Assembly (NCBI RefSeq): GCF_024138125.1
Contig: NZ_CP099993.1
Span: 1,364,001 to 1,428,000, forward strand
Reading direction: 5' to 3'
DNA length: 64,000 bases
Source of the DNA: Halorussus salilacus
GTDB taxonomy: Archaea; Halobacteriota; Halobacteria; Halobacteriales; Haladaptataceae
Positions 51,330 to 58,981 of this stretch are shown here, piece after piece; the stretch's first letter is position 1, and every line of letters starts with the position of its first letter. The notes below the pieces were generated by a model, which saw only the letters and a list, made by a program, of their open reading frames with translations, had not been told where the DNA came from and did not search any database. The position numbers and the translations under genes are program-made.

Positions 51330-52787
51330 TCAGAACACGTCTTCTGCGTCGAGGGTGCCGTCGCGGAGCTGGCCGCGCGCGGTGACCTTCTCGCCGAGGG
51401 TCACGTCTGCGCTCGCCTCGACGCTGACCGTCTGCTCGCCGTCGTCGAGGATGATGGGGTCGCCCGCCTGGACGACGGTTCCCGTGAACTCCACGAACTC
51501 GGCGGCGTCGGCCTCGTCGGCGCTCGCGCCGTTCGCGCTCGCACCACCGGCGTCGGCGCTCCCGGCGTCACCCGCCGCCGAGTCTCCGTCGCCGCCGAAC
51601 GAGTCGAGGCCGGTGGTACCGGTCTCGGCGTCGGCGCTCGAACCGCCGCTCCGAGTTCCGCCCGCGGGCGCGTCGGCCTCGCCGAGGACCGTCACGGTGG
51701 ACTGCCAGCCAGCCGAGCCCTCGATGTCGTCCTCCCAGCCGTCCTGAATCTCGACGTCGGCCAACTGGACCTCGTCGCCCGGTGCGACCTCGGTGTCGGC
51801 CTTCTCGCCCCAGAGCGCGACCCGGAGGTCGCCGGTCTCGTCCTGAACCCGGATGTTCCGGACCTGCCCCTCCGAGCCGTCGTCGCGGTCGAAGGTGCGC
51901 TTGGGGTCGGTAGAGCGCACGACGCCGCCGATGTCGACCTGATCGCCGATGTCGAGGTCGGCGATGTCGGCGGTCTCGGGGACGTACTCGATGTCCTCCT
52001 CGATCTCCTCGACCGCGCCGCGGTTGCCGACGTGGAGTTCGAGGTCGCCGTCGCGCTCGCGGACGTAGCCGTCGACGACCTCCACGGAGACCCCGGCGTC
52101 GAGTTCGTCGGCGCGGTCGGCCTTCTCGTCCCAGAGGGTGACCCGGACCCGACCCGTGGGGTCGCCCACCTTGAGGTTCGAGACCTTCCCCTCCGAGCCG
52201 TCGTCGCGCGAGAACGTCCGGATGGAGTCGGTGTCGAGCACCTTCCCGCGGAGGTTCACGTCCGAGAGCCCCAGCGAGAGGTCCTCGACCCGGTAGGTGT
52301 CTCGAATCTGGATGTCGATGTCGGCCTCGTCGTCGGGTTCGGCCTTGTCGACGTTGACCTCGACGCCGTTGTACCCCTCCTTGGGTCGGCCCGCGATGCG
52401 GAGGTCCTCGCCGACTTCGAGTTCCTCCTCGGCGGCGTCGGCCTGCTTGTCCCAGAAGGTGATGCGGATGGAGCCGGTCTCGTCGGCGACCTCGACGTTG
52501 AGCACGCGGCCGTCCTCGCGCTCGTCGTCGTCGCGCTCGAAGGTCCGCACGTCGCCGATGCCGACGACCTTCGCGAGGAACTTGACCTCCTCCATGCCGG
52601 GTTCGACGTCGGCGACGCTGTCGACCTCGCCCCCTTCCTCGTCGAGCTCGTGGGCGATGAGCATCGCGGCCGTCTCCTCGTCGGCCAGCCCGCCCATCTG
52701 TGCGACTTTCTCCTCGACCGCCTCGCGGAATTCCTCCAGGGAGACCTCAGCGTCGAGGTCGGCGTGAACGTCCTCTATCGCGCCCAT
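51330..52787 (-). CDS. RPA-like single-stranded DNA-binding protein with multiple OB folds
   Basis: The 485-residue protein has three or four OB folds recognisable by repeated strands: VKFLAKVVGIGDVRTFERDD...RVLNVEVADETGSIRITFWDKQAD, VNLRGKVLDTDSIRTFSRDDGSEGKVSNLKVGDPTGRVRVTLWDEKAD, and VDIGGVVRSTDPKRTFDRDDGSEGQVRNIRVQDETGDLRVALWGEKAD. A Gly/Ala/Ser/Asp linker and a last OB-like segment (EFTGTVVQAGDPIILDDGEQTVSVEA) follow. It coats ssDNA during replication and repair. No zinc finger is seen. The start at 52787 gives MGAIEDVHADL. Confidence 0.9.
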   Translation of the reverse strand: MGAIEDVHADLDAEVSLEEFREAVEEKVAQMGGLADEETAAMLIAHELDEEGGEVDSVADVEPGMEEVKFLAKVVGIGDVRTFERDDDEREDGRVLNVEVADETGSIRITFWDKQADAAEEELEVGEDLRIAGRPKEGYNGVEVNVDKAEPDDEADIDIQIRDTYRVEDLSLGLSDVNLRGKVLDTDSIRTFSRDDGSEGKVSNLKVGDPTGRVRVTLWDEKADRADELDAGVSVEVVDGYVRERDGDLELHVGNRGAVEEIEEDIEYVPETADIADLDIGDQVDIGGVVRSTDPKRTFDRDDGSEGQVRNIRVQDETGDLRVALWGEKADTEVAPGDEVQLADVEIQDGWEDDIEGSAGWQSTVTVLGEADAPAGGTRSGGSSADAETGTTGLDSFGGDGDSAAGDAGSADAGGASANGASADEADAAEFVEFTGTVVQAGDPIILDDGEQTVSVEASADVTLGEKVTARGQLRDGTLDAEDVF

Positions 52788-53000
52788 AATCGTATTAGCG
52801 AGCAGGGGTGGCCCGCGCTTAAGCATTGTCTTTGCCGGAAGTGACGGCTCGGGTCGTCGGTATCGGGCGCGTCGGGTGGTTTCGACGCAACGCTCGGTCG
52901 GCGCGTCGGCGCGGCGGTGGGCCCGCGTTCCGGGTGGAGTCGTCGGGGGGTCACGCCCCGAGTTGGTCCCGGCTTCGGATATAAGGGTTCGGGCTGGTCC

Positions 53001-53477
53001 TCACTCGGGGTCGGCCTCGGCGACGGTCGTCGACTCGTCCATCGCCTCGTGGGTGACCGTCACCGACTCGGGGAGGCCGCCCTCGAACTCGAAGGTCGCC
53101 TCGTAGTCGATCTCCGCGATGCAGTCGGCGCACGCTTCGTCCTCGCCCCGGTCCTCGACGCTCTCGACCGTCAGTTCGAGCAGTCCGGACGCGGGGTCGT
53201 AGCCAGCGTCGGCGAGTCGCGCGACGTGGCAGGCGTTCGACCCCGGGATGGTCCCGGTGACGACGACGGATTCGTCCTCGAACTCGACCGTGGCCTCGTT
53301 GGTCTCCGAGCCGCATCCCGCGTCGGTCATCTCGAAGGAGTCGTCGGCCAGTGTCGGTCGGCTCTCGGTCTCCTCGTCGTCGCCCGGAACGTCGTCGGTG
53401 TAGCGGCTGAGACAGCCGCCGAGCGATGCGATTCCGAGGAGTGCGCCGGTTCGTGTGAGCAGCCCGCGTCGGTTCAT
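53001..53477 (-). CDS. Small TAT lipoprotein of unknown function
   Basis: The 158-residue protein begins MNRRGLLTRTGALLGIASLGGC, a twin-arginine-type lipoprotein signal with a lipobox-like LGGC. Conserved-looking cysteines follow (AGCGSE, NACHVA, CADC). They could form disulfides or a metal site. No family was recognised. It is anchored on the outer face by inference. The tRNA-Arg locus begins 134 bases beyond its start, in the opposite direction. Confidence 0.7.
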   Translation of the reverse strand: MNRRGLLTRTGALLGIASLGGCLSRYTDDVPGDDEETESRPTLADDSFEMTDAGCGSETNEATVEFEDESVVVTGTIPGSNACHVARLADAGYDPASGLLELTVESVEDRGEDEACADCIAEIDYEATFEFEGGLPESVTVTHEAMDESTTVAEADPE

Positions 53478-53610
53478 ACGTGTGGGAACGGAGCCCTCTT
53501 TCATAGGTTTCATGGATGGAAAAATGACCGTTTGAGTTATCGTGCGCCCGCTTGCCAGTGGACACTAAGACCGTAACCCCTATTAGTGGAACCGGCCAAC
53601 GTAGAGTTGA

Positions 53611-53683
53611 GTCCTGGTAGGGTAGTGGACTATCCTATTGGCTTGCGGAGCCAGTGACCGGAGTTCAAATCTCCGTCAGGACG
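53611..53683 (+). tRNA. tRNA-Arg (anticodon GCG)
   Basis: The 73-base gene folds as acceptor GTCCTGG/TCAGGAC with discriminator G, D-arm GGGT/ATCC, anticodon stem TTGGC/GCCAG with loop TTGCGGA (anticodon GCG at positions 34-36, reading CGC), variable loop TGAC, and T-arm CGGAG-TTCAAAT-CTCCG. CCA is not encoded. No intron is seen. Its 3' end from GAGTTCAAATCTCC on is the founder sequence of the following tandem array. Confidence 0.92.
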
Positions 53684-54485
53684 TTTTCGCGGCGCAACAA
53701 CGACGAGCGAAGCGAGGAGTCTGCGCCGCGAAGCTCCATCGCGGAGATTTGAGCAGACGAGTCGCACGCCCGGAACGGCCCGCAGGGCCGCACGCCCGGA
53801 CCGTCTCGGCGAGTTCAAATCTCCGTCAGGACGTTTTCACGGAACCGACCCGCGAGAGCCGTCTACGGCTCTCGCACGGTGTGGAGTGAAAACTCCACTG
53901 CGGAGATTTGAGCAGGGAAGTCGCACGCCCGGAAGCGCAACGAAGTGAGCATCCCGGAACGTCTTCACGAGTTCAAATCTCCGTCAGGACGTTTTCACGG
54001 AACCGACCCGCGAGAGCCGTCTACGGCTCTCGCACGGTGTGGAGTGAAAACTCCACTGCGGAGATTTGAGCAGGGAAGTCGCACGCCCGGAAGCGCAACG
54101 AAGTGAGCATCCCGGAACGTCTTCACGAGTTCAAATCTCCGTCAGGACGTTTTCGCGGCGCAACGACGACGAGCGAAGCGAGGAGTCTGCGCCGCGAAGC
54201 TCCATCGCGGAGATTTGAGCAGACGAGTCGCACGCCCGGAACGGCCCGCAGGGCCGCACGCCCGGACCGTCTCGGCGAGTTCAAATCTCCGTCAGGACGT
54301 TTTCGCGGAGCAAGGCCGCGAGAACCCTCTGTGGTTCTCGCACGACTGCGGAGTGAAAACACCACTGCGGAGATTTGAGCAGACGAGTCGCACGCCCGGA
54401 ACGGCCCGCAGGGCCGCACGCCCGGACCGTCTCGGCGAGTTCAAATCTCCGTCAGGACGTTTTCATGGAACCGACCCGCGAGAGC
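53661..54485 (+). repeat. tRNA-Arg 3'-end tandem array (five units plus a partial sixth)
   Basis: A 28-base repeat (starting GAGTTCAAATCTCCGTCAGG) occurs at 53661 (inside the tRNA), 53811, 53969, 54127, 54277 and 54437. It covers the T-arm, 3' acceptor strand, discriminator and five bases of trailer. Unit lengths are 150, 158, 158, 150 and 160. Each complete unit also holds an inverted T-arm core CGGAGATTTGAG at offset 81 or 90-91 (53742, 53901, 54059, 54208, 54368). Between these lie hairpin modules of a few types. The sixth unit breaks off near 54485. There is no gene in this stretch that I would accept. Confidence 0.9.
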
Positions 54486-54598
54486 TATCTCGACGGCTAG
54501 AACGACGAGGACGACGAGGACAGCGACGGGACCCGGACCTCGTTTCTCCGGCGCGTACCGCTCGCACGTCACCGATGAGACCGCGCGGCACCGCAACG

Positions 54599-54733
54599 GC
54601 CACACGCCTCCCCAGCCGATTCCCTCGTTCGCGCCTCCGGCGCGTCACTCGGTCATCCCTCGCGCGCTGGTGGCGCGGCTCAAACCACGAGCCGCGCCAG
54701 CGCGCGCCGGAAGACAAACCGCGTCTTCCGAGC
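54599..54733 (+). repeat. Second dispersed repeat, copy A
   Basis: CCACACGCCTCCCCAGCCGA opens a stretch with CCCTCGCGCGCTGGTGGCGC, CTCAAACCACGAGC and CGGAAGACAAACCGCGTCTT. The same blocks in the same order occur at 60706-60848. Both copies lie beside the GACTGAAA end of a long stem-loop repeat. No protein-coding potential is convincing. Confidence 0.65.
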
Positions 54734-54845
54734 CTGCGGTCGCACCGTCGGACCTGCGGTCCGACGAGCCTGCACTCGCTTCGCTCGCGCAGACGCCGGG
54801 TGGAAGGGTCCACCGGAAACCGGCCGGTGGGAGAGTCAATCGGGC

Positions 54846-55024
54846 GGGACTGAAAGGGGCCGCCCGCTCGCGTACAGTTTAGTCGCCTCTGCGGGCAACT
54901 ATTCGCGGGCCGGACGGTGGTCACGCGAGCGAAGCGAGGGTGACCTCGAAGGAGCATCGCTCCTTCGGTGCGGAGAGGCCCGCGAATATCCCGCAGAGCG
55001 ACCGCGAGCGGGCGGGGGCTTTCG
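54846..55024. repeat. Long stem-loop repeat, copy 4
   Basis: It starts GGGACTGAAAGGGGCCGCCC and ends GGGCGGGGGCTTTCGGGG. Arms GCCCGCTCGCG/CGCGAGCGGGC, AGTCGCCTCTGCGGG/CCCGCAGAGCGAC and CTATTCGCGGGCC/GGCCCGCGAATAT form a long hairpin with a loop containing ACGCGAGCGAAGCGAGG. It has the same orientation as copy 1. Nothing else was seen between 54486 and 55135 apart from this copy and the neighbouring repeat. Confidence 0.75.
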
Positions 55025-55135
55025 GGGACTTCGGCCACGAATCGTGGTGATGTGACGAGCGCCCGCGAAATCTCTCGGTGGGTTCGTCTTTCGTAGTCCC
55101 GAAGACACTTCGCCACGAGCATCCAAGACGAACCC

Positions 55136-55753
55136 ATGAGAGACCACCTCCGGGCGGGAATCGCGGTCTACAACGCCGGGGAGTACCACGCGGCCCACGA
55201 CGCGTGGGAGGCGTTCTGGCTCGACCTCGAATCCGGGACCGACGACGAGCGGTTCCTCCACGGTCTCATCCAGTTCACCGCGGCGGTCTACCACGCCGCG
55301 AACGCGAACTGGGAGGGCGCGCGCGGACTCGCCGAGAGCGGCGCGGGCTACCTCGCCGACCTCCCGGCCGACCACCGCGGGGTGAACGTCGGCGCGGTCC
55401 GGGCGTACCTCCGGGCGGTCGCCGCCGACCCCGAGCACGTCGAGCGCGCTGGCCCGCCGAGGCTGACCCACGAAGGGACGGCGATTATGCCCGAGGACCT
55501 GCGATTCGACGCGGCCGCAATCGCGGCCGGGATTCTGGCCGAGGAGTACGGCTACGACGAGGAAGTGATCGAGCGAGGAGCCGAGTACGCCCGCGCCGAC
55601 CTCGATTCGGGGCGGGCGAACAGCGAGTTCGTGACCTTCGTGATGGACTTCGCGAGGGACGCCGCGAACAGGGGCATCATCTTCCAGCGCCTGCGCCAGC
55701 ACGTCGAGAAGCGCCGCGCGCGCGAGACCGACGTGGACGGCCTGTTCGAGTGA
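55136..55753 (+). CDS. DUF309-domain protein
   Basis: The 205-residue helical protein has the DUF309 signature YNAGEYHAAHDAWEAFWLDLESGTDDERFLHGLIQFTAAVYHAANANWEGARGLAE (conserved H...HE/D-x-WE and GLIQ). A second helical part follows. The function of the family is unknown. It starts at 55136, right after the repeat-rich region, and converges with the epimerase-type gene. Confidence 0.85.
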   Translation: MRDHLRAGIAVYNAGEYHAAHDAWEAFWLDLESGTDDERFLHGLIQFTAAVYHAANANWEGARGLAESGAGYLADLPADHRGVNVGAVRAYLRAVAADPEHVERAGPPRLTHEGTAIMPEDLRFDAAAIAAGILAEEYGYDEEVIERGAEYARADLDSGRANSEFVTFVMDFARDAANRGIIFQRLRQHVEKRRARETDVDGLFE

Positions 55754-55781
55754 GTACTCGTATCGTGACCTGTCCGACGGC

Positions 55782-56543
55782 TTACTCCTCGACTCGGGCG
55801 TCGGCGAACTCCGCGGAGTTGTCCTGTGGGTCGTAGCCCAGTACCTCCCTCGCGCGCTCGATGGAGTAGTACTTGCGGTCGTTGTCGGAGATGCCGTAGA
55901 CGATCTCGTAGTCGTAGTCGGCCTGCAGGCATCGGTCGAAGAGGTGGGCGCAGTCGCGGTGGGAGAGCCACATCGCCTGTCCGCGCTCGTAGCCCTTCGG
56001 CGGGTGACTCTTGGTGAGGTTGCCGATGCGGACGCAGACCACGCTGAGGTCGTGGGCGTCGTGGTAGTACCGACCCAGAATCTCGCCGCTGGCCTTGCTC
56101 ACGCCGTAGAGATTGCTCGGGCGGGGGAGTTCGGTGCCGTCGAGCAGGAAGTCGTCGTGGGGCCGGTAGATGTCGGGTTTGCGCTCGTCGGTCTCGAACG
56201 ACCCGACCGCGTGGTTCGAGGAGGCGAACGCGAACTTCTCGACGCCCGCGTCGACGGCCGCCTCCAGTAGCTTCTGGGTGCCGTCGATGTTGTTGGTCAG
56301 GACGCTGTTCCACGGGGCTTCGGGTCGGGGGTCGCCCGCGAGGTGAACAATCGCGCCGATGCCCTCGACCGCGTCGGCGAGCGCCTCCTCGTCGGTGATG
56401 TCGGCGGCCACGAAGTCGTGGTCGGTGTCGCGGGTCGGAGGGTCGCGGTCGAGCAGTCGCCAGTCGTACTTCTCGGAAAGGTCCGAGAGGATGGCCTGCC
56501 CGACGCGGCCCTCCGCGCCCGTCAGCAGGACTGGGTCGTCCAT
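55782..56543 (-). CDS. azf: Extended SDR/epimerase-family dehydrogenase, probable archaeal glucose-6-phosphate dehydrogenase (Azf)
   Basis: The 253-residue protein has the NAD-binding GAEGRVG near the N-terminus, an Asp at the end of strand 2 (LLDRD) favouring NAD, VHLAGDPRP, ASSNHAVG and the catalytic YGVSK. The length and overall pattern fit the NAD-dependent Azf described in Haloferax, which starts the haloarchaeal oxidative pentose phosphate route. A generic NAD-dependent epimerase/dehydratase remains possible. Confidence 0.65.
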   Translation of the reverse strand: MDDPVLLTGAEGRVGQAILSDLSEKYDWRLLDRDPPTRDTDHDFVAADITDEEALADAVEGIGAIVHLAGDPRPEAPWNSVLTNNIDGTQKLLEAAVDAGVEKFAFASSNHAVGSFETDERKPDIYRPHDDFLLDGTELPRPSNLYGVSKASGEILGRYYHDAHDLSVVCVRIGNLTKSHPPKGYERGQAMWLSHRDCAHLFDRCLQADYDYEIVYGISDNDRKYYSIERAREVLGYDPQDNSAEFADARVEE

Positions 56544-56602
56544 TCACGTAGAGGGACGGATGGGGGCGATAAGTAAGGTGCGATTCGTCCGAGCGCTCGA
56601 CC

Positions 56603-56833
56603 TCAGGACTCCCGGAGTGGGACCAGTTTCTCCCGACCGAGGTTCGCGGCGAACCCCAGCGCGACCACTCCCATGAACGCGAACCAGCCAGCGAGCATCG
56701 TCTCCCCGCCGAGGAACTGCTGGACGCCGTTGTACTCCGCGAGGAGACCGATACCGGAGAGCGCCAGCGTTCCGACGGCGTAGACCGCCACCGCGAGTGT
56801 CTGACTGGCGAGTTCGAAGAGGCCTTCGAGCAT
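56603..56833 (-). CDS. Small two-span membrane protein
   Basis: The 76-residue protein has two hydrophobic helices (LAVAVYAVGTLALSGIGLL; MLAGWFAFMGVVALGFAANL) separated by a polar loop EYNGVQQFLGGET, and a charged end. It resembles small conserved haloarchaeal membrane proteins of unknown role. It is divergent from the 56923 gene, another small membrane protein. Confidence 0.65.
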   Translation of the reverse strand: MLEGLFELASQTLAVAVYAVGTLALSGIGLLAEYNGVQQFLGGETMLAGWFAFMGVVALGFAANLGREKLVPLRES

Positions 56834-56922
56834 TGGTACGGCGAACGAACCGACCGAACATGTACCTTTCGCGTACCCAGCAGTCAGAAACCCTTTTCGG
56901 GGCTCCAGTCGAACCCCGCGAC

Positions 56923-57150
56923 ATGGGACGATACGGAGACGTGAACTACGCGTTCTGGACCAAGTACGGGTTCGCCGCGAGCGTGGCGATGCTCGCGCTC
57001 GGTGCAGGGGCAGAATTCACAGCGACGGCCATGAACGTCTCGCTCCCGGCGTGGGAACACACCCTGTTCGTGGACATGGAGATACTGGGGATTCTCGGGA
57101 TGTTGCTGTTCCCGTTCGTGTTCGGTATCGCACTGCCGCTGACCGAGTAG
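56923..57150 (+). CDS. Small two-span membrane protein
   Basis: The 75-residue protein (MGRYGDVNYAFWTKYGFAAS) has two hydrophobic segments: FAASVAMLALGAGAEF and ILGILGMLLFPFVFGIALPL. It starts at ATG 56923; the longer upstream frame is not coding-like. It is small and conserved-looking, with no assigned function. Confidence 0.65.
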   Translation: MGRYGDVNYAFWTKYGFAASVAMLALGAGAEFTATAMNVSLPAWEHTLFVDMEILGILGMLLFPFVFGIALPLTE

Positions 57151-57297
57151 CGAACGCAACCGAGAGAACGGCCGGATATCGTCTTCAGCGGTCACACGTC
57201 CGATAGTCCCGGCATCGACGTGACCAAAACGCGTGGGCTGGTGTCTTTTCGCGTATCTCCGAAACGTTTCTTTCGGCCCGAGACGCAACACGACCAG

Positions 57298-57864
57298 ATG
57301 GTCCGATATCTCATCTCCGACTTCCATCTCGACCACGGGAATATCATCGACTACTGCGACCGACCGTTCGATTCGGTCGAGGAGATGAACGAGGCGTTAG
57401 TCGAGTCCTGGAACGCCGTCGTGGACTCGGGCGACGAAGTGCTGTACGGCGGCGACCTCACCATCCGAACGTCCGCCGGGGCCCTGTTGGACTGGCTCGA
57501 CGAACTGAACGGTGAGATCGTCTTCCTGCTGGGCAACCACGACGGTACGGTGCTGGAGGGGCTGGACCGGGTCCGGTTCGTCGAGGAGTTCCGGTTCGAG
57601 CACCGAGGGGTCCCGTTCCACGCCGTCCACGACCCGGCAGACGGCCCCTCGAACCCGAAGGGGTGGTTGCTCCACGGCCACCATCACAACAACTGGCCGG
57701 AGCGATTCCCCCTCGTCGACCACGATACTCGACGCGTCAACTTCTCGGCCGAACTGCTGGACTACCGCCCGCTGGCGACCGACAGACTGGTCGACTACCT
57801 GGCCTGCGGCGAGCGGTTCCCCGACAGAGCCGCCGCCGAGCGTGCACTGGAAGCCGCCGACTGA
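57298..57864 (+). CDS. Calcineurin-like metallophosphoesterase
   Basis: The 188-residue protein has the five phosphoesterase blocks: ISDFHLDHGNI (DxH), DEVLYGGDLT (GD), IVFLLGNHDG (GNHD), FHAVHDP (H) and WLLHGHHHNNW (GHxH). It hydrolyses a phosphodiester or phosphomonoester with two metals; the substrate is unknown. ATG at 57298 gives MVRYLISDFH, the normal family start. Confidence 0.88.
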   Translation: MVRYLISDFHLDHGNIIDYCDRPFDSVEEMNEALVESWNAVVDSGDEVLYGGDLTIRTSAGALLDWLDELNGEIVFLLGNHDGTVLEGLDRVRFVEEFRFEHRGVPFHAVHDPADGPSNPKGWLLHGHHHNNWPERFPLVDHDTRRVNFSAELLDYRPLATDRLVDYLACGERFPDRAAAERALEAAD

Positions 57865-58067
57865 GCCGCCCCGAATCGGCCGGTATTGTCGAGGGCTCCA
57901 TCGTCGCACTGTTTTCCGTTTCCGACTCGCGTCTCCGGGCGACAGGGACGCACTCCAGCGGTCGAGCCGCGGGCTCACGAACGTCCACCCACGCCACTGC
58001 GAAATCCGGAGAGCAGGTCGACCCGATTAGAGAACAGGGGACGACCCGTTTCGAGAGCAGGTCGAGT

Positions 58068-58676
58068 TCAGGCGAGTCGCGCGAACGCGAGGTTGCCGCT
58101 GATGTTCTTGATGTAGATTTGCACCACGTCGCCCTCCTGCGCGCCGGGGACGAAGATGGTGTACTTGCCCTTCTCGGCGACGCCGTCGCCCTTTCGGCCG
58201 GTGCCGGTGATCTTGACCTCGTAGGTGTTGCCCTCCTCGACCGCGTCGCGGTTCTGGGTCTGGGTCTGGGTCGAGCGCTTGGTGACGGGCCGGAACGCCC
58301 CGCAGGCGTCACACCGGAGCATCAGATTGCGGTTCTCGCGCACGAGGCGGGTGTCGGGCAGGCCGCACTCCGAGCAGAGCACGAACTCCTCGACGTAGCT
58401 CTCGATGGCGGCGTCGAAGTCCGACCCGGAGAAGGTCCCGTTGTACCGGGCGCGGCCGTCCTCCAGTTTGCCGTTCGTGCCGAGTTCGCGCTGGAGCGCG
58501 CTGTGGATGTGTTCGGTGTCGCGTCCGAGCGCGTCGGCGATGTCGCTCAGGTTGGTGAGTCGGGTGAACGCGCCGTCCTTCTGGGCCTGTGCGTCGGGAT
58601 AGCTGAATCGCTCGTCGTGGCCCTCGAAGTCGGGAGTCTCGTCCATCGCGCGGTCGAGGCTTGCCGTGTAGTCCAT
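58068..58676 (-). CDS. Translation initiation factor aIF2-beta with C-terminal TRAM domain
   Basis: The 202-residue protein has an aIF2-beta/eIF5 core (LTNLSDIADALGRDTEHIHSALQRELGTNGKL; ESYVEEFVLCSECGLPDTRL). A zinc ribbon CSECG...CDACG follows. A TRAM domain (about residues 143-202: EEGNTYEVKITGTGRKGDGVAEKGKYTIFVPGAQEGDVVQIYI) forms the C-terminus. The core joins tRNAi delivery; TRAM adds RNA binding. It follows a 41-codon gene on the same strand after 78 bases. Confidence 0.9.
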   Translation of the reverse strand: MDYTASLDRAMDETPDFEGHDERFSYPDAQAQKDGAFTRLTNLSDIADALGRDTEHIHSALQRELGTNGKLEDGRARYNGTFSGSDFDAAIESYVEEFVLCSECGLPDTRLVRENRNLMLRCDACGAFRPVTKRSTQTQTQNRDAVEEGNTYEVKITGTGRKGDGVAEKGKYTIFVPGAQEGDVVQIYIKNISGNLAFARLA

Positions 58677-58754
58677 AGGCGAACGAGGTGGCCGACACTA
58701 AAAGGTATTCCGTGTCGGTCCGAGACACCCCCGAGAGCGAATCGGTCGTCGAGC

Positions 58755-58880
58755 CTACTCCTCTTCGACGCGAAGGAGCTGGAGCGCTTGTCGGACGTGG
58801 AAGTCCTTCTGTTCGGCGTCTTCGGCGTCTAACGCTTCGCGGAGGTGGTGGACCGCCTCCGCGCTCCCGTTCGAATCCAT
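58755..58880 (-). CDS. Small acidic helical protein upstream of aIF2-beta
   Basis: The 41-residue frame reads MDSNGSAEAVHHLREALDAE, then DAEQKDFHVRQALQLLRVEEE. It is a helix-forming acidic peptide of halophile composition and lies just before aIF2-beta on the same strand. I am fairly sure it is coding because codon use and helix pattern are good over the whole length. The function is unknown. Confidence 0.5.
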   Translation of the reverse strand: MDSNGSAEAVHHLREALDAEDAEQKDFHVRQALQLLRVEEE

Positions 58881-58981
58881 TGTCGAATCGACTTCACTAT
58901 CCGTTAAAAAAGTTGGTGTGCGCGTCGGTCGCCGACGAGCGAAAGCGCAGACTCTTAGCCTCCCCGCCGCGTTCTGCGACC

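Noticed and set aside
53661-54485. CRISPR array
   Set aside because: The repeats are the tRNA 3' end, the intervening segments are about 120-130 bp and are repeated themselves, and there are no cas genes.
54103-54853. Protein-coding frames across the array (Arg/Pro/Ser-rich, with internal repeats)
   Set aside because: They follow the repeat units, have strongly basic composition unlike halophile proteins, and are explained by GC-rich palindromes.
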